NCBI RefSeq assembly: GCF_022539505.1
Contig: NC_061510.1
Location: 266,051,687 to 266,115,686, forward strand
Direction of reading: 5' to 3'
DNA: 64,000 nucleotides
Source of the DNA: Lolium rigidum
Lineage: Eukaryota; Streptophyta; Magnoliopsida; Poales; Poaceae
Below the pieces are notes generated by a model. The model saw only the letters and a program-made list of their open reading frames with translations, had not been told where the DNA came from and made no database searches. A program made the position numbers and the translations under genes. Positions 1 through 12,200 of the stretch are shown here, in pieces (position 1 is the stretch's first letter; the number at the start of each line of letters is the position of its first letter).

Positions 1-734
1 GTCCCACACTTTAGTGAGCACAAGTCACGTGCAATAGGTACGCAAACTCCCGGCCATCTTCTTTGTCAAGAGAAGACGCATCGGGATGCGTCCGATCGGT
101 TGTCCCTCTCACACAAAAAAATCCTATTAACGAGAGGTTCGAGTGACGCCAAACATCCAAATCCAGATGCAACCCAACTTGCTACTATCTCCTTCCCTAA
201 TTACGATACATATATTTTTTCAGCCAAGTCAAAATTCAAAAGATTGAGGAACTCTACATAAAAAATATCAACATCTACAATTTTAGAAGCACATACTACG
301 AAAGTATTATTCGGAGGAAGTGCTTGAATAATACATTTTTAGCGAGTACAAATAATGTCGAGTTGGAACTAGACTTGTAAGGCACATGGCCACAAATCTT
401 TCGTCGGAAAAGTCGAATACGCAAATCGGTAGTTACAAAAGCGACCCGGCTTAGGGATGGATAATAAGACTTAGGCAATATAAACGTTGAAATATATGTA
501 TCTTGACATATTTCGAGTTGTAGATACATCCATTTTAACATCAAGTAATATGGATCGGAGGACTAGCTAAAGAACAATGAGAGTCGGTGCTTCTCTCCCC
601 CGGCCTACACGGCGGAGCGACCCTCCTTCGAGGTCGGGTGGAGATTCCGCTTCTCTCCACTGGAATTCCTTATCCCCCAGCCTACTCGGCGACGTGCGCT
701 CCTCGGCGACACTGCGCGAGGGCGCCTCGGCGAC
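1..734. other. AT-rich flank without a recognisable gene
   Basis: No convincing coding region is seen. The stretch around 485-565 contains two facing copies of a TATGTATCT / TAGATACATCCATTT motif and ends in GGATCGGAGGA. This resembles the right half of a Stowaway-type (Tc1/mariner) MITE whose left half has decayed; the assignment is weak. Short frames in this region have no recognisable domain. Confidence 0.35.
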
Positions 735-1109
735 CTACGCAAAGGTGGCTGGACTCGGAGCACATCGACTTCCTTCTGCGGTGCCTGGATTGGATCGACC
801 ATCCCGCGCGTGTCCTCCACCATATTGTTTTTCTTCAAGATGCTTGTCATCCATCATCTTCTTCACCGCATCATGTTGGGTGTTGAGGCTCCCGTTGAGA
901 GCTTGAACGCACTTGTTTGATAGCTCGACGTTTTCTTCGCGAAGAAAGCCGCACTCGATCTTAAGCATCAAATTCTCGCCCTTGAGCTTCTTGATGACAG
1001 AGTTCGTTTCCTCACTTGATGGAACGCTCACATCATGCGGCTTGCCCCGGCCGGTGACCTCGTCCTTCAAAGTATCGAGATCATCGCGAAAGTTGGAGGC
1101 GAGTTCCAT
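735..1109 (-). CDS. Hypothetical coiled-coil protein fragment
   Basis: I do not recognise the family. The 124-residue frame starts at an ATG at 1109 and holds a central heptad-like, Lys/Glu/Leu-rich stretch (about residues 38-85) that looks like a coiled coil; the last ~30 residues are low complexity and probably read into an intron or UTR. A second minus-strand piece at about 1371-1560, starting MPPKSRPPSRLKK, looks like a basic N-terminal exon of the same gene and continues toward the assembly gap. Likely a multi-exon host gene or TE-carried gene with boundaries unresolved. GT/AG junctions are only guessed. Confidence 0.3.
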   Translation of the reverse strand: MELASNFRDDLDTLKDEVTGRGKPHDVSVPSSEETNSVIKKLKGENLMLKIECGFLREENVELSNKCVQALNGSLNTQHDAVKKMMDDKHLEEKQYGGGHARDGRSNPGTAEGSRCAPSPATFA

Positions 1110-1612
1110 GAGAGTTTTAAGCTCATCTACGAAACACGCCGACGCTTCTGCATGGCAATATCATCGGTACCAAACAAAGTGTGACGAGAGGAAGACGAAA
1201 ATGTCCAATCGGTGGTAACCTCTAAGCGCAGGAGACGGGGGTTGAAGTCGTCATGAGAAGATGGCGAGGGTGCGTCGTGGGGCAGTGAGATATGTATAAA
1301 AAGGATTAATACGGAATAAAGAGTTGGGACCTCCGGGCCAGGAAGAATCAAGAAACATGGCGATGGAAACCAACCAGGAATCTTCGACCGCACGACGGAC
1401 GCCGTTCCGAGACGAGCGCGAAGCAGGGCCTTTGTTTTCTGGCGGGTCCTTTCTCACAGCCAGCATCTGGATAGACCGCCGGCGGGAAATCTCCGCGTCC
1501 TTGGTCAACACTAGATGGTGCTTCTTCAAGCGAGATGGTGGCCTTGACTTCGGAGGCATCGTTGGAAGTGGAAGGAGACTGGAAGTGAAGCAAGAAGGGA
1601 ATGAAGAAGTAC

Positions 1613-1712
1613 NNNNNNNNNNNNNNNNNNNNNNNNNNNNNNNNNNNNNNNNNNNNNNNNNNNNNNNNNNNNNNNNNNNNNNNNNNNNNNNNNNNNNNNN
1701 NNNNNNNNNNNN
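1613..1712. other. Assembly gap of exactly 100 N
   Basis: One hundred consecutive Ns, the usual placeholder for a gap of unknown size. It abuts the first visible base of the LARD 5' LTR: base 1713 is the G of the terminal TG. The left target-site duplication of that element is therefore hidden. Confidence 0.99.
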
Positions 1713-4700
1713 GTAACACCCCCAACTTTTGCAAACATGTTTAATTATCCAAAGTGCAAAAATTAGGGGGAACAAAAACTTTTTCTATAGACTAAATTGG
1801 ATGAATTGCCTTGATTTGCTTGTTGATATCAATTGATTGATTTGCTTGTAGACGATTTGCCCTAGTATGTTGGTTGAGTTAAATTGTCTCGAGTTACTCC
1901 ACCACATGAATCTCCTAGGTGAAAACCAACTAGCAACACATTAACTAAAACCTTTCCATCTATGGAACACTCAATGCACCTATCTTGGGATCATCTCTCG
2001 TTTTGCATTTTAGCTCACCCTATCTTCTATTTAAGTTTGAATATCATCCACTCCTCATTATATCCTTTTTCCCTTGTCCTTGTCACAAACCCTAGGACCT
2101 CACAAATTTGGCTAAGTCATAAAACTGTTACCAGGTCCCATTTTGGAGCCCCTGGGTTAAGCTACCCCTTGCCATCCAAGGCAATGAATCTGGTCCCAAA
2201 CCTACCTTATCATAAGCACTTCCCAACCATGTCCTTGTCTTGAACCAAATCCCTCTTATACTCATTTATCCTTGTCTGTTTTGAGGCCAAGTCAAAAATC
2301 TGTTTTTGGCAGGCTTAAAAAGTTCAAACTTTGGCAGTTGATATCTAAGCACCCACAACTGTTATTAGTGACCGCAATGCATGGATCTCATCTATGCGAC
2401 GCCCTCTACAACATCCACGTATTGCATGTCCCATAATACCCTTGCAACCTATATTTTCAACTTGATCTTACACCCTATCCAATGTTGCACCACTAGATCC
2501 CATTTTCAACTTTTATCTTTTGTTTTTCTTTACTCCAAGCTTAATCTCCACAAAACCAAGAGTTAAGATGGTAGCTACATTATGTAGCCACTCTCTACCC
2601 TTGAGATCACTCCTCCCAAAATTAGTTTTTCTTCTCTTTCTCAAAACCCTCTTGTTTTTCTTCTATAGTTTTAATCACAAAACTATTTCATTTTATTTTT
2701 CCCAAATAACTTAGGAAAGGTGGATGGTACTTCATACCATGCCTTCTCAACCCAATTACCTAAGTTCTTGAGAATGGGATCTATGCACTATTCTCTCATC
2801 TTTCTCACTACTTAATTTTTTCCCCACTTATAAACTCTCTATCTTTTCTTGGAAATGGTACATTCACCCTTTCATGCCCTTATCCAAAAATCTCCATAGG
2901 GAACCATGATCATGAAAGTCCCCATTGGCTTTATCAATCTCCAAAAATCCCTAAAATAACACCCCTACTTCTTCATCTCTCTACCATCTTGCTTTTCAAA
3001 AATCACCTTGATATCACCATCGCCACCTTCCTCTCACCTCAACTTGATTAATTCCGATCTTGCAAAACTTGTTGCCACCTCTTTCATGCTCGGATAACAC
3101 TTGTTCAACACCACCATGCACCCTCTTTTTCAACCTACTTTTTCACATATCAAGTTAATACCATCACCACCACCACTTTTTTTTCTCTCTCTAGGTTTCT
3201 TTCCAACTCTTGCAAAGTGGTGCAAAACCCGACTTTGCATGGGGTTTGGTCCCACCACACTCACACCCACCCCTCTATTTCATCACCCTCTCTCTCCAAC
3301 CTGGCCACGTCGAGCAGCCCACCTCCCAAACCCATCCAAGCCTTGAAACAACACGGCACATGCACAGAACTCCACCTCCCGCTCGACCCATCCCTCTTTC
3401 CCGCGCCTGTAACCCACCTCGCTGACGCCAGCCCTTACGTCACGCTCCAGCACCGCCCCGACGTCAGCCCTCGCGAGCTCATTGGTCGTGGGCACCACGC
3501 GCGCGTCCATTGGCCGTGGTCACCGCCCGCTCGCCCGCTGGTCACCCTCCCCCGCCTATAAAACCCAACCCCCAGCTCACTCCTTCGCCACACCACCTCC
3601 CCCCCACTTCCCCGAGCCACACCGAAGCGCCGCAGCCCTCCCGTTCCACCGCCGCTCGCCGGAGCAAGGCTCGCCGGCGTGGTGACCATCATGGTTACGG
3701 GCGAAGGAGCTCGCCCCGATGTTCCTTTCCCTTCCCCCTTCTTTGTTGTCCGTTCACCACCTCCTGGTAGTCCTAACCCCACCCTTTTCGCCGCCCAGGT
3801 TCGCCGGAGGGCGTCGCCGGCGAGCGGGCCGAAAGCTGCTGCGAGCCAACACGGCCGGGAGGAGCGGCTGCGCAAGCTGGAGGAGCTTCTGGAGGCGCAA
3901 GACGACGGCCTCGACCCGCCATCGCGCCGCCGGAGCTCCGCCATCGACCGGCACCACGCGCGGTGAGTCTCTCGGCCGCTCCCAGCATTCGTTCCCCATC
4001 GCCCGCTTGCGCTCGCATGGCGAGAGGAGAAAGACGACCCAGGGTCGTGCGATCTCCCCACGTCCAACGACTGCATGGCCCGACCGGCCACAAGGCCACA
4101 TCGGCCATGCAGGCCTGGCCCGCCCGGGCCCCTCTCCCATCCCTTTTATTTATTTTGTTTTCTTTTGCCCCAAATCGCCACCTGGAAACCCTACTGGGCC
4201 GGCCCACTATTCAAATCAGCGCGGCCCAGGTTTTCCCGCCCGTTTAATTCTTTTGAACTTTAAAAATTTCTGTAAGTTTTGATAAAAACCAGAGAACTTA
4301 AAACGCGAATTACTTTAGATCTACAGACCCAAATTGAGTGAAACAAATTGCATTGGATCAGAAATTTCAATATCTTTCCAATGCCACTGGTCCCATATTT
4401 TTAGGATTTTTGTACGATTTTTGGTAAATTAAACTTCTTCTATGTGTACTGCAGACTCCAATAAATTCCTAAAATTGTAGGATTAATATTTTTGGGTGAA
4501 TCCAATTGGGTTAGTCTTGTTTTAGTACTGGCCATATAGGAAAAATAATGTTAGTCTCCGTTCATGCATATTAGGTACTGTTAGTAATATGTATGTGTGA
4601 CATGGTTTGTTGAACCAAAACTTTTTGGTTTGTTTTAAAAACTTTAACCACCTCTTTGTATTAAAAATTGGTCAACCAATGTTTTATGCTTGCAAAACAA

Positions 4701-7006
4701 AAATTCTGCAACTAAACATTAGTTATATTTTTTTTTACTTAAGTTTCCAAAATAGTTTGGCATATTGTTTACTTCCTATTCTTGTGTAGTGTTTTATAAG
4801 CAAAATAAAATAGGAAGAATGATTTTCTGTTTTTCCAAAAATGTTTGCAAAGGAAATATAAATGTTTTTCATGCCAAACCAATGCAATTGTCTTCTTTGT
4901 GATGTTATATACCAGGGGATAATTAATTTATGTCGTGGTGATACCCAAAGAGGAAATTGATAATTGGTGAGGCTCTTATGCCCTTATTAGGTGAATAAGT
5001 TTTCTAAAATCAAAACTCTTAAAGTTGTTTTGTAGTATCTATAAGACCTTAGTATGTTAGCCCTTAGTAGAGTGGTTATCTATTGATTGTTGCTTGTTGT
5101 ATGTTGTTTTGGTTGTACAATGTGTTGATTGTGTTCCTTTATATTTTCCGGCGATAGATGCGAACAATTCCGGGAAAGAAGAAGTGGTTCGGACGAGGAT
5201 TTTATTTATATTGTTGGAATTCTTTTGATGGAGTTGAAGAAGTCCAGGGACAAATAAGCAAACCAAGGCAAGCCATCTTTTGATCTCTTGCTAATTATCC
5301 TCTTTGTTGTGTTCATTGTTCCATTATATGCTTGGTTCCTTGTATCTTGTGTTATGATTGGTCCTCTACTATGCATACTTGTTCCCAAGTATGTTGAAAC
5401 CCTTGTTGATGTTATGCATGCTTACCCTAAGCATGTATGCCCCCTTTACCACATATATTATCATCTTCTTAGTGGTATGATGATTAACATCATGACCCTT
5501 GTTTAATCATACTACTTATGTTGTCCCTATGCATGCTTGTCCAAAGTATGTATGACCCCCTTGACACCTCATTTATCACCTCCTTAGTGGTATGATGGTT
5601 GGCATCATGCCACTGTTGTCTCTTAGTTCTTACATGAAACCATAGGTTGGGAACCCCCTTGGAAAAATACCTTGTTGAGAAGAATTTTTGAAAACCTTGG
5701 TTGAGTTGGACTTACCCAAGCGTGTGTTTACGAAAGGAAAGGATCTTGGCAAAGATGGTTGGAAAGAAAATCTTGTTTTCGAAAACTTTGGCGCCTAAGT
5801 ATTCACCCGTGACAATTAACCCGCGCAACCACATTACCCCGGAGTGGGACGGGGCTTAGCTCGTAGTTTGTTGAAGCCGGCATGAGACACCTTCACAACT
5901 CTCTAGGAGGGTCACGATGACCTCGACACCGGGTTGCGCTCTGGAGGAGGCAATACACTGTCTTAACTGATAGCCGGACGATTACTGAGGGTCTTCTGTC
6001 ATGGCGCTGGAGATACGCTCAAAAGGAGGTATGCTGCCGGGGTTCCGGGAAGGGGTAAGCCCGCAGGGAAGGACTCATGTCAGGGGATATAAGCGAAAGG
6101 TTATGTCCGAGTTTCTGTCATGGCATAGTTGATATGCAGGGATGATGCCCACATGATAGACTCGCGGATCTTGTGGGGAAAGTGTGCAAACTCTGCAGAG
6201 TCAAATCTATTCGAATAGCCGTGTCCGCGGTCATGGACGGTTGGAATGGCTGTTGCTTAGCCTGATGAGTTTTTGGTTTACAAAAATTGTTTGGAAAATG
6301 AAAGAAAGGAACTTGTTTTCGGAGTACCGGAAGGGTACGGGAATGGTTTGGTTGACCATATGGAGATGGTCGGAAAGGAATCAAAATTGGGTTACCCCTC
6401 CCTAGTGTTTTATGTTGTAGAACTCTTTTGAAGTATCTTCTTCAATAGAGATATAGAGATGTCTTAGATAAATTCTTGAAGTGTCCCCTTCAATCGAGAA
6501 GTTGGGATGCTATCTCCACCAAAAACATCTCTTCTCTTCTACATGCTATATCCACAAGAGAAACTATTCTTCCTCTCTTGCCTTCTTTAGTTAGAATTGT
6601 TATCACCTTCTTGATGGTTTGCGAGTACAATTCAAATGTACTCACGGCTTTGTCCCTGGCTATTTACTTGGCCAGACTTGGAGGAATTCGATAAATGAAG
6701 AAGGACTTGGACGACGTCTATGCGAGCTAGGAACGTCTTCCCAGTCAGTTGCCTGTAGGGTTTATGGCAGATGACTTGGGTACTGCGCTGCTGAAGTGAT
6801 GATGCTACTCTGATGTTTAGTTAGGCCCTTCGAGGCTATTATGTAAGTATCGGTCATGTGACCATGTGGTAATTTTCTTATTCCGCTTTGTAATGGATGG
6901 TGTAATTTGATATCAGTTCGGTTATGTGTTCACGACACACTGATCATGGGATCGTGAACTGTATACATAACAGGGAATTTCGGACAGCTAGTCCGGGGTC
7001 CCCACA
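1712..7006 (+). repeat. LARD 5' LTR (about 5295 bp)
   Basis: Direct copy of 9212-14511. It starts at the gap edge and ends CCCCACA immediately before the primer-binding site. Its first ~1.9 kb is AT-rich (probable U3). A GC-rich block (3300-4130) follows a TATA box, and the remainder (U5-like) is AT-rich. All open frames inside it are non-conserved between the two copies or shifted by indels, so I treat the LTR as non-coding. Confidence 0.93.
3557..3563 (+). promoter_or_regulatory. TATA box of LARD 5' LTR
   Basis: TATAAAA in the context CCGCCTATAAAACCC lies at the switch from AT-rich to GC-rich sequence, with a pyrimidine/CA-rich leader downstream, as expected for the LTR promoter. The same site is at 11057-11063 in the 3' LTR. 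A GTGAGT splice-donor-like site follows about 400 bp downstream (3963). Confidence 0.6.
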
Positions 7007-7010
7007 GAGC

Positions 7011-7022
7011 TGGTATCAGAGC
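7011..7022 (+). other. LARD primer-binding site (tRNA-Met type)
   Basis: TGGTATCAGAGC, complementary to the 3' end of plant initiator tRNA-Met, lies four bases after the LTR end (CCCACA|GAGC). This fixes the element as plus-strand oriented and 1712-7006 as the 5' LTR. Confidence 0.9.
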
Positions 7023-9197
7023 TATCCTGACTGTAGGAGACCTTAGTTAGCATGGACGTTAGTTAGGAAAAAAGTATTTAGGAAAAACTATTTATGAAAC
7101 AAATTTTTTCTTTAGTCGGAAGCATAGCTTCTACTCCTCTTATTTCTTCAAAGCTTCTAAATTCTTATCTCTCCGCTTTATTAAAATGTGTGAAAATTCT
7201 TAATCTATTGTCTCTTCCATTTCAAACTTACCTGTTGGACGATGTCCCCAACTCAGACCGAAGACTCGAAATCAAAGATGGATCAATCCCTCAGGAAGAC
7301 TCATGTATCTCCAACGATAGCTATTGAGGATTGGATGCCCACTTAGTCGTGCGCATATAGGGATGATAAGATCATGTCTTTGGTTGTCATCAAAGTATGT
7401 CAAAGATCTGACCTTGTTCCTCCATGGGCTTGCACTTTTTGCAGTCGTCTGGGATGAAGTCCTCAGTTTCTTGACTAGTAATTTTTAGGCCAGCCACGAG
7501 AAGATCTAGACTTCGGGAGCACCTCAACAGCTACCTCTTCGAAGACCTCATGTTTCCGGGATGTCGAGACTAGAAGTTCTACACAGTTTTCTCCTCCACC
7601 TCAACCTCAACGACTCAACACCCGGCCCCTTCACTACCAACTGCTACAAGGATCCATGTTGAAGCCGATGCTGACGATATGAAGACGTCGACATATGTGA
7701 CCAGCCCCAGACCAATAGGATGGATAGGACAAACTCAATCGTTTTGATTGAGATAAACCCGCGTATTAGGCATCCCTAGATGCTTAGAGTGCCTTGTCTG
7801 GTGTGATGATTGCTTGTAGTTCCCTAAGTGTGTTGTTCTGACTGTTTTTATCTATTTGTTGAGTGTATGATTGTCTTGGTCTTTAGGTCTGAAAAACCCT
7901 CTTAGTGTGATAACCTAGCATAGGAAGCCTCCCTAAGATGTTTTCACCCTCATCTAACTCGCCGTTAGAATGCTAACTGCTAGTTATTGGATAGGTTAAC
8001 GGAAGATTCTAACTCTAAACCCGTTAACAGTTGTTTTTCAACCCTCGGAAAAACTAACCCAGACCCCTATCTACGCTGACTACTTTCAAGACCAGCTGGA
8101 GCATCGATGCCAAGAAAGAAGAAGCTCTACCTTCAAGAGTGACTGCACCTCTGCAAGAAGACACACTGACTTGGTCTGACCTTGGATTATAATCGCGCTA
8201 ACCCCGAGGATATCTTTTTGGAAACACCCGCTAACACACCATCTAGCAAGCTGAGAAAGCAATAACGTCAAAGCTAAGCTACATCACCTGGTTCATCCGC
8301 TCCTCATCAAGTGAAGCTCCAGGAGATACCTCAAGACTCAAGATTAGGTGCAACTTACCCGCTCACTTCCAACTGGTATAAGTCAATACCGACCCTCAAG
8401 CTGAAGATTGTCTTCAACGGCCTTTGTTGCTACTTCATATGGATACCAACCAGGCGTTTTATCGACTTACTAACTTACCGCGCGTTATATGGTAGCAAAC
8501 ACCGTGAGTGCCTCTTGAAGTAGTGGACTACACATCGCCCATGAAGATCCTTCAACTGATTACGGAAGATCGACGACTTCTTCAGAAGCCCCAAACAGAG
8601 CCACAAGGCAGAAGTTCAGAGTTTTTCTGAAGCCCTCGATGAAAAATCTTAAGGGCCACTAAAAATTGGAGCTGACCCTAAAATTTTAAACCTTTCAAAA
8701 ATACCGTTGGGAACTTGGGATGAACTAACTCCCCTTGAAGTTGTGGATTGCACCTCGCTCCCTGAAGATGCTTCAACTCAAGACTAGAGAAAGATCACTT
8801 CTTCCAAAACGCCGACAAGACCCGTGGCCGAAGCTTAGAGTTTTAACCCCCCCCCCCATGAACAATTTTAAGGGTGGAAGACTTCGTCTTCCACTAAAAT
8901 TTAAAGTTAACTCTAAAAAGTTTTCAACCCTGCTAGAGCACTGTTGGAGTGCACTAACTCTCCCAGAATCTTCAACACCCGCTAGGATCGCTCAGAAGCT
9001 ACAGATCTAACACCTACTTGGAGTAGTCAACCTCTTCATGAAGCTCGCCATTGGCGAGGAATCCATCATGTCTCCCGGAAGATGAAGCAACGACTTTCTC
9101 GGCAACGGCACATCTACAGAAGAATGGAGTCTAACTTTAGTTAAACTTTACAACCCCTCTAGTCCTACGCTTAGTAATCTCGGGACGAGATTATTTT

Positions 9198-9211
9198 AAG
9201 GGTGGAAGATC
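9198..9211 (+). other. LARD polypurine tract
   Basis: AAGGGTGGAAGATC directly abuts the TG of the 3' LTR at 9212, the expected position of the plus-strand primer. Confidence 0.65.
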
Positions 9212-12200
9212 TGTAACACCCCCAACTTTTGCAAACATGTTTAATTATCCAAAGTGCAAAGATTAGGGGGAACAAAAACTTTTTCTATAGACTAAATTGG
9301 ATGAATTGCCTTGATTTGCTTGTTGATATCAATTGATTGATTTGCTTGTAGACGATTTGCCCTAGTATGTTGGTTGAGTTAAATTGTCTCGAGTTACTCC
9401 ACCACATGAATCTCCTAGGTGAAAACCAACTAGCAACACATTAACTAAAACCTTTCCATCTATGGAACACTCAATGCACCTATCTTGGGATCATCTCTGT
9501 TTTGCATTTTAGCTCACCCTATCTTCTATTTAAGTTTGAATATCATCCACTCCTCATTATATCCTTTTTCCCTTGTCCTTGTCACAAACCCTAGGACCTC
9601 ACAAATTTGGCTAAGTCCTAAAACTGTTACCCGGTCCCATTTTGGAGCCCCTGGATTAAGCTACCCCTTGCCATCCAAGGCAATGAATCTGGTCCCAAAC
9701 CTACCTTATCATAAGCACTTCCCAACCATGTCCTTGTCTTGAACCAAATCCCTCTTATACTCATTTATCCTTGTCTGTTTTGAGGCCAAGTCAAAAATGT
9801 GTTTTTGGCAGGCTTAAAAAGTTCAAACTTTGGCAGTTGATATCTAAGCACCCACAACTGTTATTAGTGACCGCAATGCATGGATCTCATCTATGCGACG
9901 CCCTCTACAACTTCCATGTATTGCATGTCCCATAATACCCTTGCAACCTATATTTTCAACTTGATCTTACACCCTATCCAATGTTGCACCACTAGATCCC
10001 ATTTTCAACTTTTATCTTTTGTTTTTCTTTACTCCAAGCTTAATCTCCACAAAACCAAGAGTTAAGATGGTAGCTACATTATGTAGCCACTCTCTACCCT
10101 TGAGATCACTCCTCCCAAAATTAGTTTTTCTTCTCTTTCTCAAAACCCTCTTGTTTTTCTTCTATAATTTTAATCACAAAACTATTTCATTTTATTTTTC
10201 CCAAATAACTTAGGAAAGGTGGATGGTACTTCATACCATGCCTTCTCAACCCAATTACCTAAGTTCTTGAGAATGGGATCTATGCACTATTCTCTCATCT
10301 TTCTCACTACTTAATTTTTTCCCCACTTATAAACTCTCTATCTTTTCTTGGAAATGGTACATTCACCCTTTCATGCCCTTATCCAAAAATCTCCATAGGG
10401 AACCATGATCATGAAAGTCCCCATTGGCTTTATCAATCTCCAAAAATCCCTAAAATAACACCCCTACTTCTTCATCTCTCTACCATCTTGCTTTTCAAAA
10501 ATCACCTTGATATCACCATCGCCACCTTCCTCTCACCTCAACTTGATTAATTCCGATCTTGCAAAACTTGTTGCCACCTCTTTCATGCTCGGATAACACT
10601 TGTTCAACACCACCATGCACCCTCTTTTTCAACCTACTTTTTCACATATCAAGTTAATACCATCACCACCACCACTTTTTTTTTCTCTCTCTAGGTTTCT
10701 TTCCAACTCTTGCAAAGTGGTGCAAAACCCGACTTTGCATGGGGTTTGGTCCCACCACACTCACACCCACCCCTCTATTTCATCACCCTCTCTCTCCAAC
10801 CTGGCCACGTCGAGCAGCCCACCTCCCAAACCCATCCAAGCCTTGAAACAACACGGCACATGCACAGAACTCCACCTCCCGCTCGACCCATCCCTCTTTC
10901 CCGCGCCTGTGCCCCACCTCGCTGACGCCAGCCCTTACGTCACGCTCCAGCACCGCCCTGATGTCAGCCCTCGCGAGCTCATTGGTCGTGGGCACCACGC
11001 GCGCGTCCATTGGCCGTGGTCACCGCCCGCTCGCCCGCTGGTCACCCTCCCCCGCCTATAAAACCCAACCCCCAGCTCACTCCTTCGCCACACCACCTCC
11101 CTCCCACTTCCCGGAGCCACACCGAAGCGCTGCAGCCCTCCCGTTCCACTGCTGCTCGCGGGAGCAAGGCTCGCCGGCGTGGTGACCATCATGGTTACGG
11201 GCAGAAGGAGCTCGCCCCGACGTTCCTTTCCCTTCCCCCTTCTTTGTTGTCCGTTCACCACCTCCTGGTAGTCCTAACCCCACCCTTTTCGCCGCCCAGG
11301 TTCGCCGGAGGGCGTCGCCGGCGAGCGGGCCGAAAGCTGCTGCGAGCCAACACCGCCGGGAGGAGCGGCTGCGCAAGCTGGAGGAGCTTCTGGAGGCGCA
11401 AGACGACGGCCTCGACCCGCCATCGCGCCGCCGGAGCTCCGCCATCGACCGGCACCACGCGCAGGTGAGTCTCTGGCCGCTCCCCAGATTCGTTCCCCAT
11501 CGCCCGCTTGCGCTCGCATGGCGAGAGGAGAAAGACGACCCAGGGTCGTGCGATCTCCCCACGTCCAACGACTGCATGGCCCGACCGGCCACAAGGCCAC
11601 ATCGGCCATGCAGGCCTGGCCCGCCCGGGCCCCTCTCCCCTCCCTTTTATTTATTTTGTTTTCTTTTGCCCCAAATCGCCACCTGGAAACCCTACTCGGG
11701 CCGGCCCACTATTCAAATCAGCGCGGCCCAGGTTTTCCCGCCCGTTTATTTCTTTTGAACTTTAAAAATTTCTGTAAGTTTTGATAAAAACCAGAGAATT
11801 AAAACGCGAATAACTTTAGATCTACAGACCCAAATTGAGTGAAACAAATTGCATTGGATCAGAAATTTCAATATCTTTCCAATGCCGCTGGTCCCATATT
11901 TTTAGGATTTTTGTACGATTTTTGGTAAATTAAACTTCTTCTATGTGTACTGCAGACTCCAATAAATTCCTAAAATTGTAGGATTAATATTTTTGGGTGA
12001 ATCCAATTGGGTTAGTCTTGTTTTAGTACTGGCCATATAGGAAAAATAATGTTAGTCTCCGTTCATGCATATTAGGTACTGTTAGTAATATGTATGTGTG
12101 ACATGGTTTGTTGAACCAAAACTTTTTGGTTTGTTTTAAAAACTTTAACCACCTCTTTGTATTAAAAATTGGTCAACCAATGTTTTATGCTTGCAAAACA

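Larger units (their letters stand above)
7007..9211 (+). other. LARD internal region, non-coding
   Basis: About 2.2 kb without any gag, protease, integrase or reverse-transcriptase signature in any frame. It includes a C-homopolymer at 8849-8857. TTAAGGG(TGGAAGA)-like tracts recur at about 8651, 8868 and 9196; the last directly precedes the 3' LTR and the second is flanked by similar 'CTTCCACTAAAA' sequence. The 3' half may therefore derive from repeated copies of a retrotransposon's 3' terminus. Such short tracts are only suggestive. Confidence 0.7.

Noticed and set aside
3435..4282. Several long overlapping ORFs on both strands in the GC-rich part of the LARD LTR (and at 10935-11784)
   Set aside because: Stop-poor because of GC content; frames are shifted between the two LTR copies and have no domain.
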